Counted from the stretch's first letter, positions 14,679 through 24,466 are shown. The stretch: 64,000 nt of DNA from Bacteroidia bacterium (GCA_018000995.1 JAGNIU010000002.1:175106-239105); one strand, 5' to 3'. Translations and numbers: made by a program. Notes: generated by a model not told the origin, from the letters alone.

Positions 14679-15188
14679 TTATCTATTCCAATGTGGCATT
14701 TGCGTTAGCGAGATTTTAAAATAGTTAATCCCGTATTTGCAATTTAAAATCTCATTTATTGACATTCCATTTTCAATATCCTTGGTATATGGATTTGACC
14801 AATTTTTCATATTAAACCATTCATTGAGACTTAGATTATATCTTTTAAAAAAACCAGAACCAGCCATAAATCCTATAAATTGTCTAATTTCCTCTGTTAA
14901 TCTTGCATCACTCTTTAAGTCATTGAATACTTCACTTTGAGCAGTAAAATCATGAATACTATCCGAAATGTAGCCGAAATTTTTGATCATTTCAGAATGT
15001 CTGTTTGGATCAAAAGCGGGTTCAATGTACTTATTATACCACCTCTCCCATTGTTTGTATTCTGGATCCCGATAATATTTTTCCAAATATTGTTCGAATT
15101 CCATAAAATATAAATCATAGATTGATTTACCCCCAGAACCCTCGGGATAATCTTTATATTTTAGAGCTTCTTTTTGTTTCTCCGTCAT
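14679..15188 (-). CDS. Candidate immunity protein for the adjacent toxin
   Basis: 169 residues, cytosolic, with no recognised family. It is rich in aromatic and charged residues (YKDYPEGSGGKSIYDLYFME; QWERWYNKYIEPAFDP) and predicted mostly helical. Its ATG overlaps the last four bases of the 1429-residue toxin-like gene (ATGA overlap), the coupling seen for polymorphic toxin-immunity pairs. The immunity role is inferred from position only. The protein could also be a toxin-specific chaperone. Confidence 0.5.
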   Translation of the reverse strand: MTEKQKEALKYKDYPEGSGGKSIYDLYFMEFEQYLEKYYRDPEYKQWERWYNKYIEPAFDPNRHSEMIKNFGYISDSIHDFTAQSEVFNDLKSDARLTEEIRQFIGFMAGSGFFKRYNLSLNEWFNMKNWSNPYTKDIENGMSINEILNCKYGINYFKISLTQMPHWNR

Positions 15189-18100
15189 TTTGGTAATTTT
15201 TGAGGTGTTATACCTTGAAGTAACTGATCAGTATACGACTGATTGAATAAAACTATATTATCATAATTTTTAGCACCTCTTGCTCCAGGAGCAATTATAC
15301 CGTTATATCCCTTTTTCCTTGCCCATGATGCTAATTCATTTGGTATATCATACATGTCTTTTTTCTCCCCTAACGTCTTAACTAGATCATCAAATTGAGT
15401 GCCTAATTTCATTCTTACAGCATCATCTGATAAATCAAGCAGATTATTAGCAGTCACGTTCGTAAATTTATAAGTGTTAAAATCTGTCCAAGCCCCATAA
15501 ACTGAAAGCTCAGTTTGATTTCCTTGTAAAGTTTTACTAAGATACATAGCATTTTCCTCTCCATCAAGGTCATACCTTCCCCAAGTACTAAATTCATCAT
15601 GCGGTGTTATTTTTTTCGGTGTTGCACCAAAATTAAGTTCTGAGTTTTTACTCAATGAACGATAGAAATCACCAGTATAAGATTTTCCGATGGGCTTATC
15701 TATTAATTTATCAAGATATGCCTTTAATTCGGGTCCAGATTTCGCAATAAATCTTCCACCAATTGATACTTCATCCAAAAACTCATCAAACTTGCTAAAT
15801 TCTGATTGGTTAACTAAATTTTCGTTTTTTATTTGTTGTTTGTTGGTCTTCCAGAAATTTTTAGCGCCTGCATAACTCGTTGTTAGTTTAACCAGTTGTC
15901 CTGTACCAGAGGCAAGGTTGTACATGTTCAAACAAAATCTTATGTTATCTACAAATGTTTGTCCGCTTGCTCCATACTTAGTTACAATCTTATTTTCAAT
16001 AGTTGTATTATCTAAAACAAGACTACTTATACCGCTGGTTATTTCGAGGATTCCGAAAACTTTTGTAAGGACATTGGCACTATTTAAAGCAATACCAATT
16101 CCTCCTTGAAGCGTTAATACACTTGCTGCATTAAATGTAAATTTTATGGCAGATTCAGTACCCGCTTTATCGTACATCCACTGTAAGTATATTCCCGGTA
16201 CGATAGCTGCATAATATTTACCGTTGTAAGACGTTTTAATACCTGGTAACGAAACTTTACTTAATATACCAACATAATCAAATGGTTTAAATGTCACTTC
16301 CTTATAACCCATTGAAGCATTTGTATGAATTACCGCTGCAAGAAGACCTTGCTGATTAAATTGGAGTGTGAAATTTATTCCTGAATTGCTACCATTCCAT
16401 TTAAATATTTTACTATCTAAATCTATCGGCTGATTCGCATCAAAAGATTTTGATTTAACAACTGCATTTGTAATTAAAGAAATTAAATCTGTGTAATTAG
16501 AGCCATCGATTCCAGTTCTTAGTTTTTGAAGCAAACTAAAATTATTCGACTCAAGACTTTGAACTAAATAATCACAATTAACTTTAGTTGAAGGCATTGT
16601 TCTAATCAACCTTAATATAGGTTCTTCTTGAGTCCAATGAAGATTTGAATACCCATATCCACCTGCAATACAAGTTATAGCGTCCCATCTTTCTTCGTTG
16701 CTTAGATTAGCTAAAGCTTGAGCGCAAACATTATTTACATATGTAGCAAAATGATCTCTTTTCAAACAAAAAGAACCACTAGTACAAACAGTTTTGCATT
16801 CGTTTAGTTTTGTTACGAGTACGCCACGAGCTAATTCTGCAACTTCTGGATTACAGACCTGATAACTTCCATCCTCTTCCCCATCATCCCAACTCAATAA
16901 AGGATTCAGTATTGGGCTCTGCATCTCCTCCCACTGCACCTTACCCAATTCAGTTCCTGTTCCATAATCCAATAAATTTTGGCTGGTGTTTTTACCTATT
17001 GCAGGAAATGTATGTTCTAAACCAAATGCACCGTGGGCTAATTCGTGAGCTATTTCTTTTGTGGAGGCGCTACTCGTCACAAATCCTAAAGCTCGTCCTC
17101 GTACCATGTAACCTTTTAGTGATGGCTCATCAAAATTGCTAACTACAAAAACATAATACGCTTCTTTATCATAATCAGGAGTGGCTTGTTTGTAAGCATC
17201 ACGTAAAGCACGCATCTCTTCACTGTACTTACTCATTAAAGTTGCATCCGCCGATTTTAAACCATCGTTTCCTAAATTAAAAGTGAAAGCAGGTTTTGCA
17301 GTTACATTCCAAGTGACATTAGCTTGCTGAAATATTTTATTCAAGTCGGCTTGTAAATTGGTTGTGCTAATGTTCGCATTTCCTACCGGGACAATCACTA
17401 GTTTTTTAGAAATGGTTTTTAAATTTACTACGTTTAATTTCCCAACTTTCTTTCCATCATACCAAGCATAAACACTTCTGTATTGGTAAGGAACACTTAT
17501 TTTATAAATAGTAGAATTTACTTCCGTTTTGGTTAACTCAAAACTATTGTCGGTTTTAAAACTTAATTTACTCGCAACAAAACCTTTAATATCTATTTTC
17601 GCATATACTTCATCGTTGCTAAACTCTTTTACACTTTTGTATGGTACAAAATAATTTTTACCATTCCTGAGTTTTATTAATTCGTAATTATTTGTCCACG
17701 CTGTGTATTTCTTCTCATCAAAACCATATACTTGCGCAGGACTTTTTTCAAAAACAACAAGTGTACTATCACTCGCATCTAATTCATCATTGCTATATTG
17801 ATTATAGTTTGTTGGTCCGGTAATAGTAGGCGGCGGCGGATTTACAGTTACCGTCCACTGATTGCCATTATCATCTCTCACCACTACAACATTCTGATTA
17901 GGTGGAAAAGCAAAACAAGAATCCGAAATTTTTCCTTGAATCTTTACACAAATCTGATTGCCTACGATTTTAATACTATCAATGTTACCATTAACATAAG
18001 TGGCATGCTCTTCTGCATCTTTTACATCCCATTCGTGCAACCAATTTGTAATTCCTTTTGTGAGCGCTTGTATTACTCCTTGCTGATGTCGGTTATTATC

Positions 18101-19474
18101 ATCAATAAAAATTTTATTAAACTGAACCGCCAAAGGTAAAGCACCAAATACTTTTGCATACCCTTTACCACTATACCAACCGGGCGGACCACTAGGATTA
18201 ATTTGTGTAGTAATAACTTCAAATTGTCCGGTTTGAATTATCAATCCGGAAATTGCTTTATGAGCAGGTAAAGGTTGTGCCGCTAATGCATCAGCGTATT
18301 GCGTTTGATCGTTACAACTATAATTGGGTTCGCTATTGGTATTAAAAGTGGCGGTGTTACTCCAGTCGCCTGTAATACTTCCTTCGCCTCTAACTCTTGC
18401 TTCGTAAGTGGTGTTGGGTTCTAAATTATTTATTTTTTCGAAACCGGTTGTGCAATTATAATCGAACCAATTTTGTGTTCCGGTTTTACGAACTTGTAAT
18501 AAATATTTAGTGTAAATGTTTTGCGTGTTCCATGTACATTTTCCTAAGCGGTGTGTAATTCCTTCTGCACTCAGCGTTAAGTTAAGTGCGTTTCCTAAAA
18601 CAGATTGCAAATCGCCATAAACAAAAGTGCAAATTTGAGAGTAGCCACTATTCTTAAACCAATCTCTACCTGTAATATCTTTAGCACGCACCCGCCAAAC
18701 ATATTTCATATAAATATTTAAAGGTGGTTCCGCAATTCCATAATTCAACAAGGTTAAATTAGTAGTAGTGCTAAAAATTGGTGCCGTACTTAAAACAACT
18801 TGATTAGGATTTGCTGATGAATCAGGGCGAACTTCCCATAAGGCGAATTCGTATTCGGTATTTGCAGCACTGTTGGGAGAACTCATGTGCATGGGCGTCC
18901 ACTGAAACAAAATATTTTGAGGCGTTTGCGGTGTTACATTTTTTCCACACTGCGGTAAATTTAAAAAAGGCGGATCACTTAAAGTAAACCAAGCTTGCGA
19001 ACAGGATTCGTTACTTACTTGTATGTTTCCGGGATTGTAATAATCGTAAGCCTTCACGCAAACACTGTAATACCCTTCAGGCAAAGCCATACGTTGTTCG
19101 TACTGACTTTGATTAATACCAATGAAATCGAGATTATTACTATTGAGATAAGGAGCTAAGTCGGCCCCACTTAATAAAAGCGGCACACCCGATTGCAAAT
19201 TTATGGGTGGCGGATTAAATAATTGTTTGGTAACTAGTGTAAATCCATTTCCTTTAATTTCTATTCTTAAACGAACATTATATTGTGGAGTAAGAAAATC
19301 ATTAAACTGTAAAATGATTTTTAATTTTTCGGAAGAAGGATCGGCGTAATCCGGTAAATAGCCGCTATAGGGTGGAATTAATTGTGCGCTTAATTGTACG
19401 GGATAAATTTGCGAAAAGGAAACTTCGCAAAACGCTAATAAAATTATTAGTATTATAAATTTAATCCGCCTCAT
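15185..19474 (-). CDS. Giant secreted TANFOR/Fn3/zincin/RES-like candidate polymorphic toxin
   Basis: 1429 residues. A signal peptide (ends near CEVSFSQ) is followed by a TANFOR-type N-terminal region (YPVQLSAQLIPPYSGYLPDY; AWFTLSDPPFLNLPQCG). Fibronectin-III-like strands come next (YLLQVRKTGTQNW, YEARVRGEGSITGDWSNTATF). A zincin motif HELAHGAFGLEH sits at residues 810-821, then a Cys-containing linker and a helical, partly hydrophobic stretch. The last ~150 residues resemble RES/ADP-ribosyltransferase-fold toxins: FYRSLS (Arg about 1272), GRYDLDGEENAMYLS (Arg 1300), a Glu near 1322, then GYNGIIAPGARG and NIVLF. Family knowledge says RES domains degrade NAD+. The zincin may process the protein. 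A small gene overlaps the 3' end. The whole-protein role is inferred. Confidence 0.7.
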   Translation of the reverse strand: MRRIKFIILIILLAFCEVSFSQIYPVQLSAQLIPPYSGYLPDYADPSSEKLKIILQFNDFLTPQYNVRLRIEIKGNGFTLVTKQLFNPPPINLQSGVPLLLSGADLAPYLNSNNLDFIGINQSQYEQRMALPEGYYSVCVKAYDYYNPGNIQVSNESCSQAWFTLSDPPFLNLPQCGKNVTPQTPQNILFQWTPMHMSSPNSAANTEYEFALWEVRPDSSANPNQVVLSTAPIFSTTTNLTLLNYGIAEPPLNIYMKYVWRVRAKDITGRDWFKNSGYSQICTFVYGDLQSVLGNALNLTLSAEGITHRLGKCTWNTQNIYTKYLLQVRKTGTQNWFDYNCTTGFEKINNLEPNTTYEARVRGEGSITGDWSNTATFNTNSEPNYSCNDQTQYADALAAQPLPAHKAISGLIIQTGQFEVITTQINPSGPPGWYSGKGYAKVFGALPLAVQFNKIFIDDNNRHQQGVIQALTKGITNWLHEWDVKDAEEHATYVNGNIDSIKIVGNQICVKIQGKISDSCFAFPPNQNVVVVRDDNGNQWTVTVNPPPPTITGPTNYNQYSNDELDASDSTLVVFEKSPAQVYGFDEKKYTAWTNNYELIKLRNGKNYFVPYKSVKEFSNDEVYAKIDIKGFVASKLSFKTDNSFELTKTEVNSTIYKISVPYQYRSVYAWYDGKKVGKLNVVNLKTISKKLVIVPVGNANISTTNLQADLNKIFQQANVTWNVTAKPAFTFNLGNDGLKSADATLMSKYSEEMRALRDAYKQATPDYDKEAYYVFVVSNFDEPSLKGYMVRGRALGFVTSSASTKEIAHELAHGAFGLEHTFPAIGKNTSQNLLDYGTGTELGKVQWEEMQSPILNPLLSWDDGEEDGSYQVCNPEVAELARGVLVTKLNECKTVCTSGSFCLKRDHFATYVNNVCAQALANLSNEERWDAITCIAGGYGYSNLHWTQEEPILRLIRTMPSTKVNCDYLVQSLESNNFSLLQKLRTGIDGSNYTDLISLITNAVVKSKSFDANQPIDLDSKIFKWNGSNSGINFTLQFNQQGLLAAVIHTNASMGYKEVTFKPFDYVGILSKVSLPGIKTSYNGKYYAAIVPGIYLQWMYDKAGTESAIKFTFNAASVLTLQGGIGIALNSANVLTKVFGILEITSGISSLVLDNTTIENKIVTKYGASGQTFVDNIRFCLNMYNLASGTGQLVKLTTSYAGAKNFWKTNKQQIKNENLVNQSEFSKFDEFLDEVSIGGRFIAKSGPELKAYLDKLIDKPIGKSYTGDFYRSLSKNSELNFGATPKKITPHDEFSTWGRYDLDGEENAMYLSKTLQGNQTELSVYGAWTDFNTYKFTNVTANNLLDLSDDAVRMKLGTQFDDLVKTLGEKKDMYDIPNELASWARKKGYNGIIAPGARGAKNYDNIVLFNQSYTDQLLQGITPQKLPK

Positions 19475-19599
19475 AAACAGGAGAGTAAAAATAATACTTT
19501 TTAGGAATTCAGGAAAAATTTAAAGTTAAAAATCAGCCGAAATTAATGGTGCCCTTTCATTGTATAGAAAGTAATAGAAAACACTAAAATGCTTGCATA

Positions 19600-19636
19600 A
19601 AAAAAGCCCCACAACAAGGTTGTTGAGGGGCTTTTA
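19600..19636 (-). terminator. Terminator of the polymer-forming protein gene
   Basis: On the reverse strand AAAAGCCCCTCAACAACC pairs with GGTTGTGGGGCTTTTTTT and ends in a T-run. It follows the stop of the gene at 19659 and separates it from the large toxin-like gene. The other strand also ends in four T, so it may work both ways. Confidence 0.85.
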
Positions 19637-19658
19637 TCATTATAATTTTAAAAAAAGA

Positions 19659-20261
19659 CTAAGGATTAATTTTTGAAGTTGGGGTAATAGTTACTTTACG
19701 GATTTTATCTACCGTAACAGAACCTACAATAGTACCACCATCTAGGTTATTTCCAACAATAAAACGGTTAGCTTGAGAAATTACAACATTACCGGTTATT
19801 CTCCCTTTATTCACAACCTTCATAGCACTGCCATTTTTAATATTTACATTGCCTACTACATTACCGCCTTTTCTGGCAATAAAACTACCTTGCTGGTCAA
19901 CTGTAATATCGCCATTAACAACACCTGTATCTTCAACAATCAAATTACCATTCTTAATATCAACATTACCGGTAACAACACCGCCTGTTTTAACACGCAT
20001 GGTTTCTCCTGGATTAACTGTTAGTGGTCCGGCTGTTGGTGTATCAATAATGATTTCTGACGGTACATAAGCTGCTAAATTAGTAGCTGTTGGGGTTCTT
20101 GCCGTATAATCGATGTCATAAGTACAATTGCTGTTTAATCCTAACCCTGAGGTTGGAAAATTAGTATCTACAAACGGATAAATTTGTTCCGTTTCATTTT
20201 CTTTTACTTCGCCCTTTGTGTTATCAGTCGGGTCGATTGAATAAACTATTCCTAAAGCCAT
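19659..20261 (-). CDS. Bactofilin-like polymer-forming protein with unusual N-terminal domain
   Basis: 200 residues, no signal peptide. From about residue 85 the chain is a regular beta-helix: VKTGGVVTGNVDIKNGNL, VVNGDITVDQQGSF, GNVVGNVNIKNGSA, GRITGNVVISQAN, GTIVGSVTVDKI. This G-x-V-x-G-[ND]-[IV] repeat is that of polymer-forming (bactofilin-type) proteins that assemble into filaments. The first 60 residues (MALGIVYSIDPTDNTKGEV; PFVDTNFPTSGLGLNSNCTY) have an OB/cold-shock-like spacing, a match by eye only. It stands alone with its own terminator and a divergent neighbour. Confidence 0.7.
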   Translation of the reverse strand: MALGIVYSIDPTDNTKGEVKENETEQIYPFVDTNFPTSGLGLNSNCTYDIDYTARTPTATNLAAYVPSEIIIDTPTAGPLTVNPGETMRVKTGGVVTGNVDIKNGNLIVEDTGVVNGDITVDQQGSFIARKGGNVVGNVNIKNGSAMKVVNKGRITGNVVISQANRFIVGNNLDGGTIVGSVTVDKIRKVTITPTSKINP

Positions 20262-20354
20262 AAAATTTTTATTTATTGGTTAATACACAATTATATCAAT
20301 TTTAATTATAAATAAAAAATAAATTCATACATTTAACCAAAAGGCAATCTATTT

Positions 20355-22418
20355 ATGCGTTACCTCTATACCCTTTTTATATTTTTCATACTAAACCTTA
20401 CGGCGCAATCTCAATACCTTGACTCGATACAGAAGGTTATTGATAATACACCTGACGATTCCGTTAAAACATACTTGTACATGGGTAACGTTTTTGAATA
20501 CCTTGAAGAACAAGGCGCTTTGGATAAAGCTGAATCCTATTACCTCAAAGCGTTAAAACATACCCAAAATAATAAAAGGCAAGAAATATTATTAGGCGTT
20601 TCGTATGCTTATTTACTAGTTGCTCAAGAAAAACACAACGAGGCCGGAACATTATTGAATAAACTAATGGTCATGTCAATTGAAGAGAAATTTATAGTTG
20701 GTCAGGCCCGTTGCTTACGAACAAAAGCTATCTCCCAGTTGTTTAGCGGTAATTACGAAAAAGCAGCTGAACTATATTATGATGCACTCAAAAAATGGCA
20801 GGAAACCGGCGATCTTTTAAAAATTGCCACCGGATTCGGCGATTTGGCCACTATCAATTATTACATGGATAATTATAAGACTGCTGCTGAGTATTGGGAA
20901 AAAAGTGTTGATATATATACGATAAAAGACAAAAAAGACAACCTTGGTTCTGATTTAGGAAATCTTGGTTTGGCTTACATTTTATTAAAAGATTATTATA
21001 GAGCCGAACAAACTATCAAAAAAGCAATCGCCATTAATCTTGAACTAAATAAGAAAAAAACGGTGGCCAGTAGTTATTCAAATTATGCTAAGCTCGAACA
21101 TTTAAGAGGCAATCTTTCAAAAGCTATTGAGTACAACAATAAAGCCATTGAATACTATCAGGAAACAAATGATTTAAATCAATTAAGCAGAACATGTGGT
21201 AATGGCGCTGAATTATGCCGCAGTATTAAAAAGTACGATGAAGCATTGAATTACATTAACAAAGCTTTTGAATACGAAAACCAACGCGACCAAAAAACCA
21301 ACTTAAAAGATTTATATTTTAACCGCGCCGCCTTGCTTTCTGATGTTGGCAGATCTAAAGAAGCTTATGCTGATATGTTACAATATTTAGCCATTAACGA
21401 CTCCGTAAAAAATTCTGACAGCCAGAAAATGGTAGCTGAACTTGAAAAAAAATATGAACTCGGACAAAAAGAAAAAGAAAATCAGTTACTCAGTCAGCAA
21501 ATAGAATTAAAAGATATTGAAAGTAGTCGTCAACAATTGGCCATTGTTTTAATTGGTTTAATTTTAGTTATTGTTGGGGTTGTTGTATTTATTCTCATTA
21601 AACAAAACAGAACTAAGCAACGCATTAACTCACAACTCGAAGAAAAAAATCACATTATTGAAGAGCAGCATAAAGATATTACGGATAGTATTCAGTATTC
21701 AAAACGTATTCAGGAAGCGATTATGCCAACGATGAATCTTTGGGAAGAAACTCTACCGAACTCATTTGTCCTTTATAAACCTAAAGATGTTTTAAGTGGT
21801 GATTTTTATTGGATGGAAAAAACAAAAGACACTATTTACTTCGCCGCTTGCGATTGTACAGGACATGGTGTGCCCGGTGCAATGGTGAGTGTGATTTGTA
21901 GTACCGCTCTTAATCGTGCTGTAAAAGAATTTGGCATAAAAGAAACAGGCGCTATTTTAGATAAAGTGCGTGAATTAGTTTTAGAAACATTCGAAAAAAG
22001 TGAAGGTAACGTTCAGGACGGAATGGATATTTCTTTATGCGGACTCAACACCAAAACATTAGAATTAAAATGGAGTGGCGCTAATAATCCACTTTGGTAT
22101 TTAGATAAAGGCGAAGCGAAAGAAATTACCGCCACTAAACAACCCATTGGGCAAGTTGATAATCCGGTTTCGTTTAAAACACATAGTCTGCAATTAAACA
22201 AAAACGATATCATTTATCTTTTCACGGATGGCTATGCTGATCAGTTTGGCGGACCGAAAGGAAAAAAATTCAAATACAAACAACTTAAAGAACTTATTTT
22301 AGCGAACGCTTCTAAAACAATGAGCGAACAACGCGAGGTGCTTACAACTGCTTTCACGAATTGGAAAGGCAATCTTGAGCAAGTAGATGATGTTTGTATT
22401 ATTGGTGTTAGAGTTTAA
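20355..22418 (+). CDS. TPR / SpoIIE-type PP2C phosphatase sensor (first of tandem pair)
   Basis: 687 residues. After a signal peptide (ends TAQSQ) there are about eight TPR units to residue 360 (GNYEKAAELYYDALKKW, GNLSKAIEYNNKAIEYYQ). A coiled coil follows, then a TM helix near 395-415 (LAIVLIGLILVIVGVVVFIL), a second coil and the linker DSIQYSKRIQEAIMP. The C-terminal PP2C SpoIIE domain carries metal residues in DFYWME, CDCTGHGVPGAMVSV, DGMDISLCG and LFTDGYADQFGG. It probably senses periplasmic cues and dephosphorylates a Ser/Thr-phosphorylated partner, such as an anti-anti-sigma factor; none is in view. The paralogue follows after 14 bases. Confidence 0.9.
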   Translation: MRYLYTLFIFFILNLTAQSQYLDSIQKVIDNTPDDSVKTYLYMGNVFEYLEEQGALDKAESYYLKALKHTQNNKRQEILLGVSYAYLLVAQEKHNEAGTLLNKLMVMSIEEKFIVGQARCLRTKAISQLFSGNYEKAAELYYDALKKWQETGDLLKIATGFGDLATINYYMDNYKTAAEYWEKSVDIYTIKDKKDNLGSDLGNLGLAYILLKDYYRAEQTIKKAIAINLELNKKKTVASSYSNYAKLEHLRGNLSKAIEYNNKAIEYYQETNDLNQLSRTCGNGAELCRSIKKYDEALNYINKAFEYENQRDQKTNLKDLYFNRAALLSDVGRSKEAYADMLQYLAINDSVKNSDSQKMVAELEKKYELGQKEKENQLLSQQIELKDIESSRQQLAIVLIGLILVIVGVVVFILIKQNRTKQRINSQLEEKNHIIEEQHKDITDSIQYSKRIQEAIMPTMNLWEETLPNSFVLYKPKDVLSGDFYWMEKTKDTIYFAACDCTGHGVPGAMVSVICSTALNRAVKEFGIKETGAILDKVRELVLETFEKSEGNVQDGMDISLCGLNTKTLELKWSGANNPLWYLDKGEAKEITATKQPIGQVDNPVSFKTHSLQLNKNDIIYLFTDGYADQFGGPKGKKFKYKQLKELILANASKTMSEQREVLTTAFTNWKGNLEQVDDVCIIGVRV

Positions 22419-22432
22419 CCGGCCTCTCTAAA

Positions 22433-24382
22433 ATGAAATACCGTTTCTACATATTTTTTCTTTCTCTGGCTATCTCTCTGAATGCGCTCGCTTCTAAATC
22501 CAACTTAGATTCGTTGATGCAATTACTTTCTAATCCAAATATCAAAACTCAGATATGGAGTTTGGAAGAAATCAGCTCATATTATCTTTATTTAAATAAT
22601 GACTCATCAATTAAGTACTCCAAAATTGGCATTGAAGTTTCAGAGAAAGCAAACCGGATCACAAAAAAAGGTAGTTTCTTAATTACATTAGGTAATGCTT
22701 ACGTTGAAAAATCAAATTTCGCAAAGGCATTGGATAGTTATGTAGAAGCTGAGAAATGTTTTAAAGAAACTAAGAATATTCACTTTGCCATTACAGCTAT
22801 CAATAATATTGGTTACGTGTACGAACATCAAAACTTACCTGAAACCGCTATAATGCAATACGAAACTGCTTTGGCTGTGGCAACTAAAGTAGATGATAAA
22901 GAGCAGATGGCCGACTCCTATAGTTTTTTAGGCAGTGTATTTTATAATAAATATGAGGATGAAAAAGCACTCGCTAATTTTACAAAAGCCCTCGAAATAA
23001 ACAGAGAATTAAAACGCGAACATAAAGTAATTGATTGCTTAAATAATATTGCTATCGTTTACAAAGAAGCCGGAAAATTAAATGAGGCTCTTGGTATATT
23101 TTTTCAACTACTCGATTACTCACGCAAAAACAACAATCGCTTTAAACAAATTATTGCTTACCATAACATCGCCATAACCTATCAATCTCAAAATAACACG
23201 CTAAACACTATTATTTACCTCGACAGCAGCGCAGCACTTGCGCAACAAACCCGAGATTTTGAAAAATTAATTACCATTTATTCAACCTTCACCGATTTAT
23301 TTTCGAAACAAAATAATACCGAAAAAGCCTTCGAATATTTTAAATTACAATACGCCGCTAAAGATTCTTTACTACAACAATCGCGCGAAAAACAATTTAT
23401 TGAAATGTCGACCAAATACGGCAGCGAAAAAAAAGAAGCTGAGAATAAATTATTAAAAACAGAAAGTGAAAAACAAAAAGCTATTACCATTGGTATTTCG
23501 ATAGGACTGGCTTTATTTGGTTTGTTATCGTTTTTTATTTTCAGGAGCTACAAGCAAAAACAAAAAGCAAATATTTTATTGGAAGCTCAAAACAATGAAA
23601 TTAATGAGAAGAAAAATATTATTGAAGAAAAACAAAAAGAAATTCTCGATTCTATTTCTTATGCCAAACGATTACAAGAAGCTATCCTCCCTCCTATTGA
23701 TTCGTTAAACAAATATTTTGAATCGGCTTTCATCTATTACAAACCAAAAGATATTGTGGCTGGTGATTTTTACTGGATGGAGAACAGAAACGATTACACT
23801 TTTATTGCCGCCGCCGATTGCACCGGACATGGTGTACCTGGCGCGATGGTTTCTGTTGTGTGTTCAAATGCACTAAATCGCGCTGTACTTGAATTCAATA
23901 TTATAGATCCCGGAAAAATTTTAGATAAAACCCGAGATTTAGTTTTAGAAACATTTTCGAAGAGCGATAAAGATGTGAAAGATGGTATGGATATTTCTTT
24001 AGTGGCCATTAACAACAAAACAAAAGAAATTAAATGGGCCGGCGCTAATAACCGTTTATGGTACACACTAGACGGAAAAATGGCTGAAATAACAGCCAAT
24101 AAACAACCTATAGGTAAAACTGAAGTACCAACTCCTTTCACCACCCACACCATTAAACTCGAAAAAAACAGTTCGCTTTTCTTATTTACGGATGGTTATG
24201 CCGATCAATTTGGCGGACCGAAAGGAAAAAAGTTTAAGTATAAAGAACTACAATCAATTCTTCTGCAAAATGCCACGCTCAGCAGCTCCGAACAAAGCGA
24301 AAAACTAAATACCGTCTTCACCAGCTGGAAAGGTAATCTGGAGCAAGTAGATGACGTTTGTGTAATTGGACTTAGGGTATAA
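22433..24382 (+). CDS. TPR / SpoIIE-type PP2C phosphatase sensor (second of tandem pair)
   Basis: 649 residues, same design as its neighbour: signal peptide (ends NALAS), TPR repeats to about 310 (SNFAKALDSYVEAEKCF, GKLNEALGIFFQLLDY) and a coil. Then come a TM helix near 345-365 (ITIGISIGLALFGLLSFFIF), the linker DSISYAKRLQEAILPP and a SpoIIE domain with DFYWME, ADCTGHGVPGAMVSV, DGMDISLVA and LFTDGYADQFGG. All metal-binding Asp residues are kept, so it should be active. The catalytic halves are far more alike than the TPR halves, which suggests tandem duplication followed by divergence of the sensing part. Probably one operon. Confidence 0.9.
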   Translation: MKYRFYIFFLSLAISLNALASKSNLDSLMQLLSNPNIKTQIWSLEEISSYYLYLNNDSSIKYSKIGIEVSEKANRITKKGSFLITLGNAYVEKSNFAKALDSYVEAEKCFKETKNIHFAITAINNIGYVYEHQNLPETAIMQYETALAVATKVDDKEQMADSYSFLGSVFYNKYEDEKALANFTKALEINRELKREHKVIDCLNNIAIVYKEAGKLNEALGIFFQLLDYSRKNNNRFKQIIAYHNIAITYQSQNNTLNTIIYLDSSAALAQQTRDFEKLITIYSTFTDLFSKQNNTEKAFEYFKLQYAAKDSLLQQSREKQFIEMSTKYGSEKKEAENKLLKTESEKQKAITIGISIGLALFGLLSFFIFRSYKQKQKANILLEAQNNEINEKKNIIEEKQKEILDSISYAKRLQEAILPPIDSLNKYFESAFIYYKPKDIVAGDFYWMENRNDYTFIAAADCTGHGVPGAMVSVVCSNALNRAVLEFNIIDPGKILDKTRDLVLETFSKSDKDVKDGMDISLVAINNKTKEIKWAGANNRLWYTLDGKMAEITANKQPIGKTEVPTPFTTHTIKLEKNSSLFLFTDGYADQFGGPKGKKFKYKELQSILLQNATLSSSEQSEKLNTVFTSWKGNLEQVDDVCVIGLRV

Positions 24383-24417
24383 AATCAACTATTTCCTCAT
24401 TAAAATACGAATTTATT

Positions 24418-24466
24418 CCCCTCCTTACAGGAGAGGACGTTTACCTATGGTAAACGGGCGTGGTTA
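24418..24466. repeat. Intergenic palindromes
   Basis: CTCCTTACAGGAG (24421-24433) and GTTTACC-TAT-GGTAAAC (24439-24455) lie in tandem in the gap before the M49 peptidase gene. They resemble the other CCCC-type units of the window. Confidence 0.6.

Noticed and set aside
16810..17142. Forward 110-codon frame inside the toxin-like gene
   Set aside because: Antisense to the zincin region; no supporting feature.
19773..20070. Two forward frames inside the polymer-forming protein gene
   Set aside because: Both are shadows of the beta-helix repeats, which explains their repeated composition.
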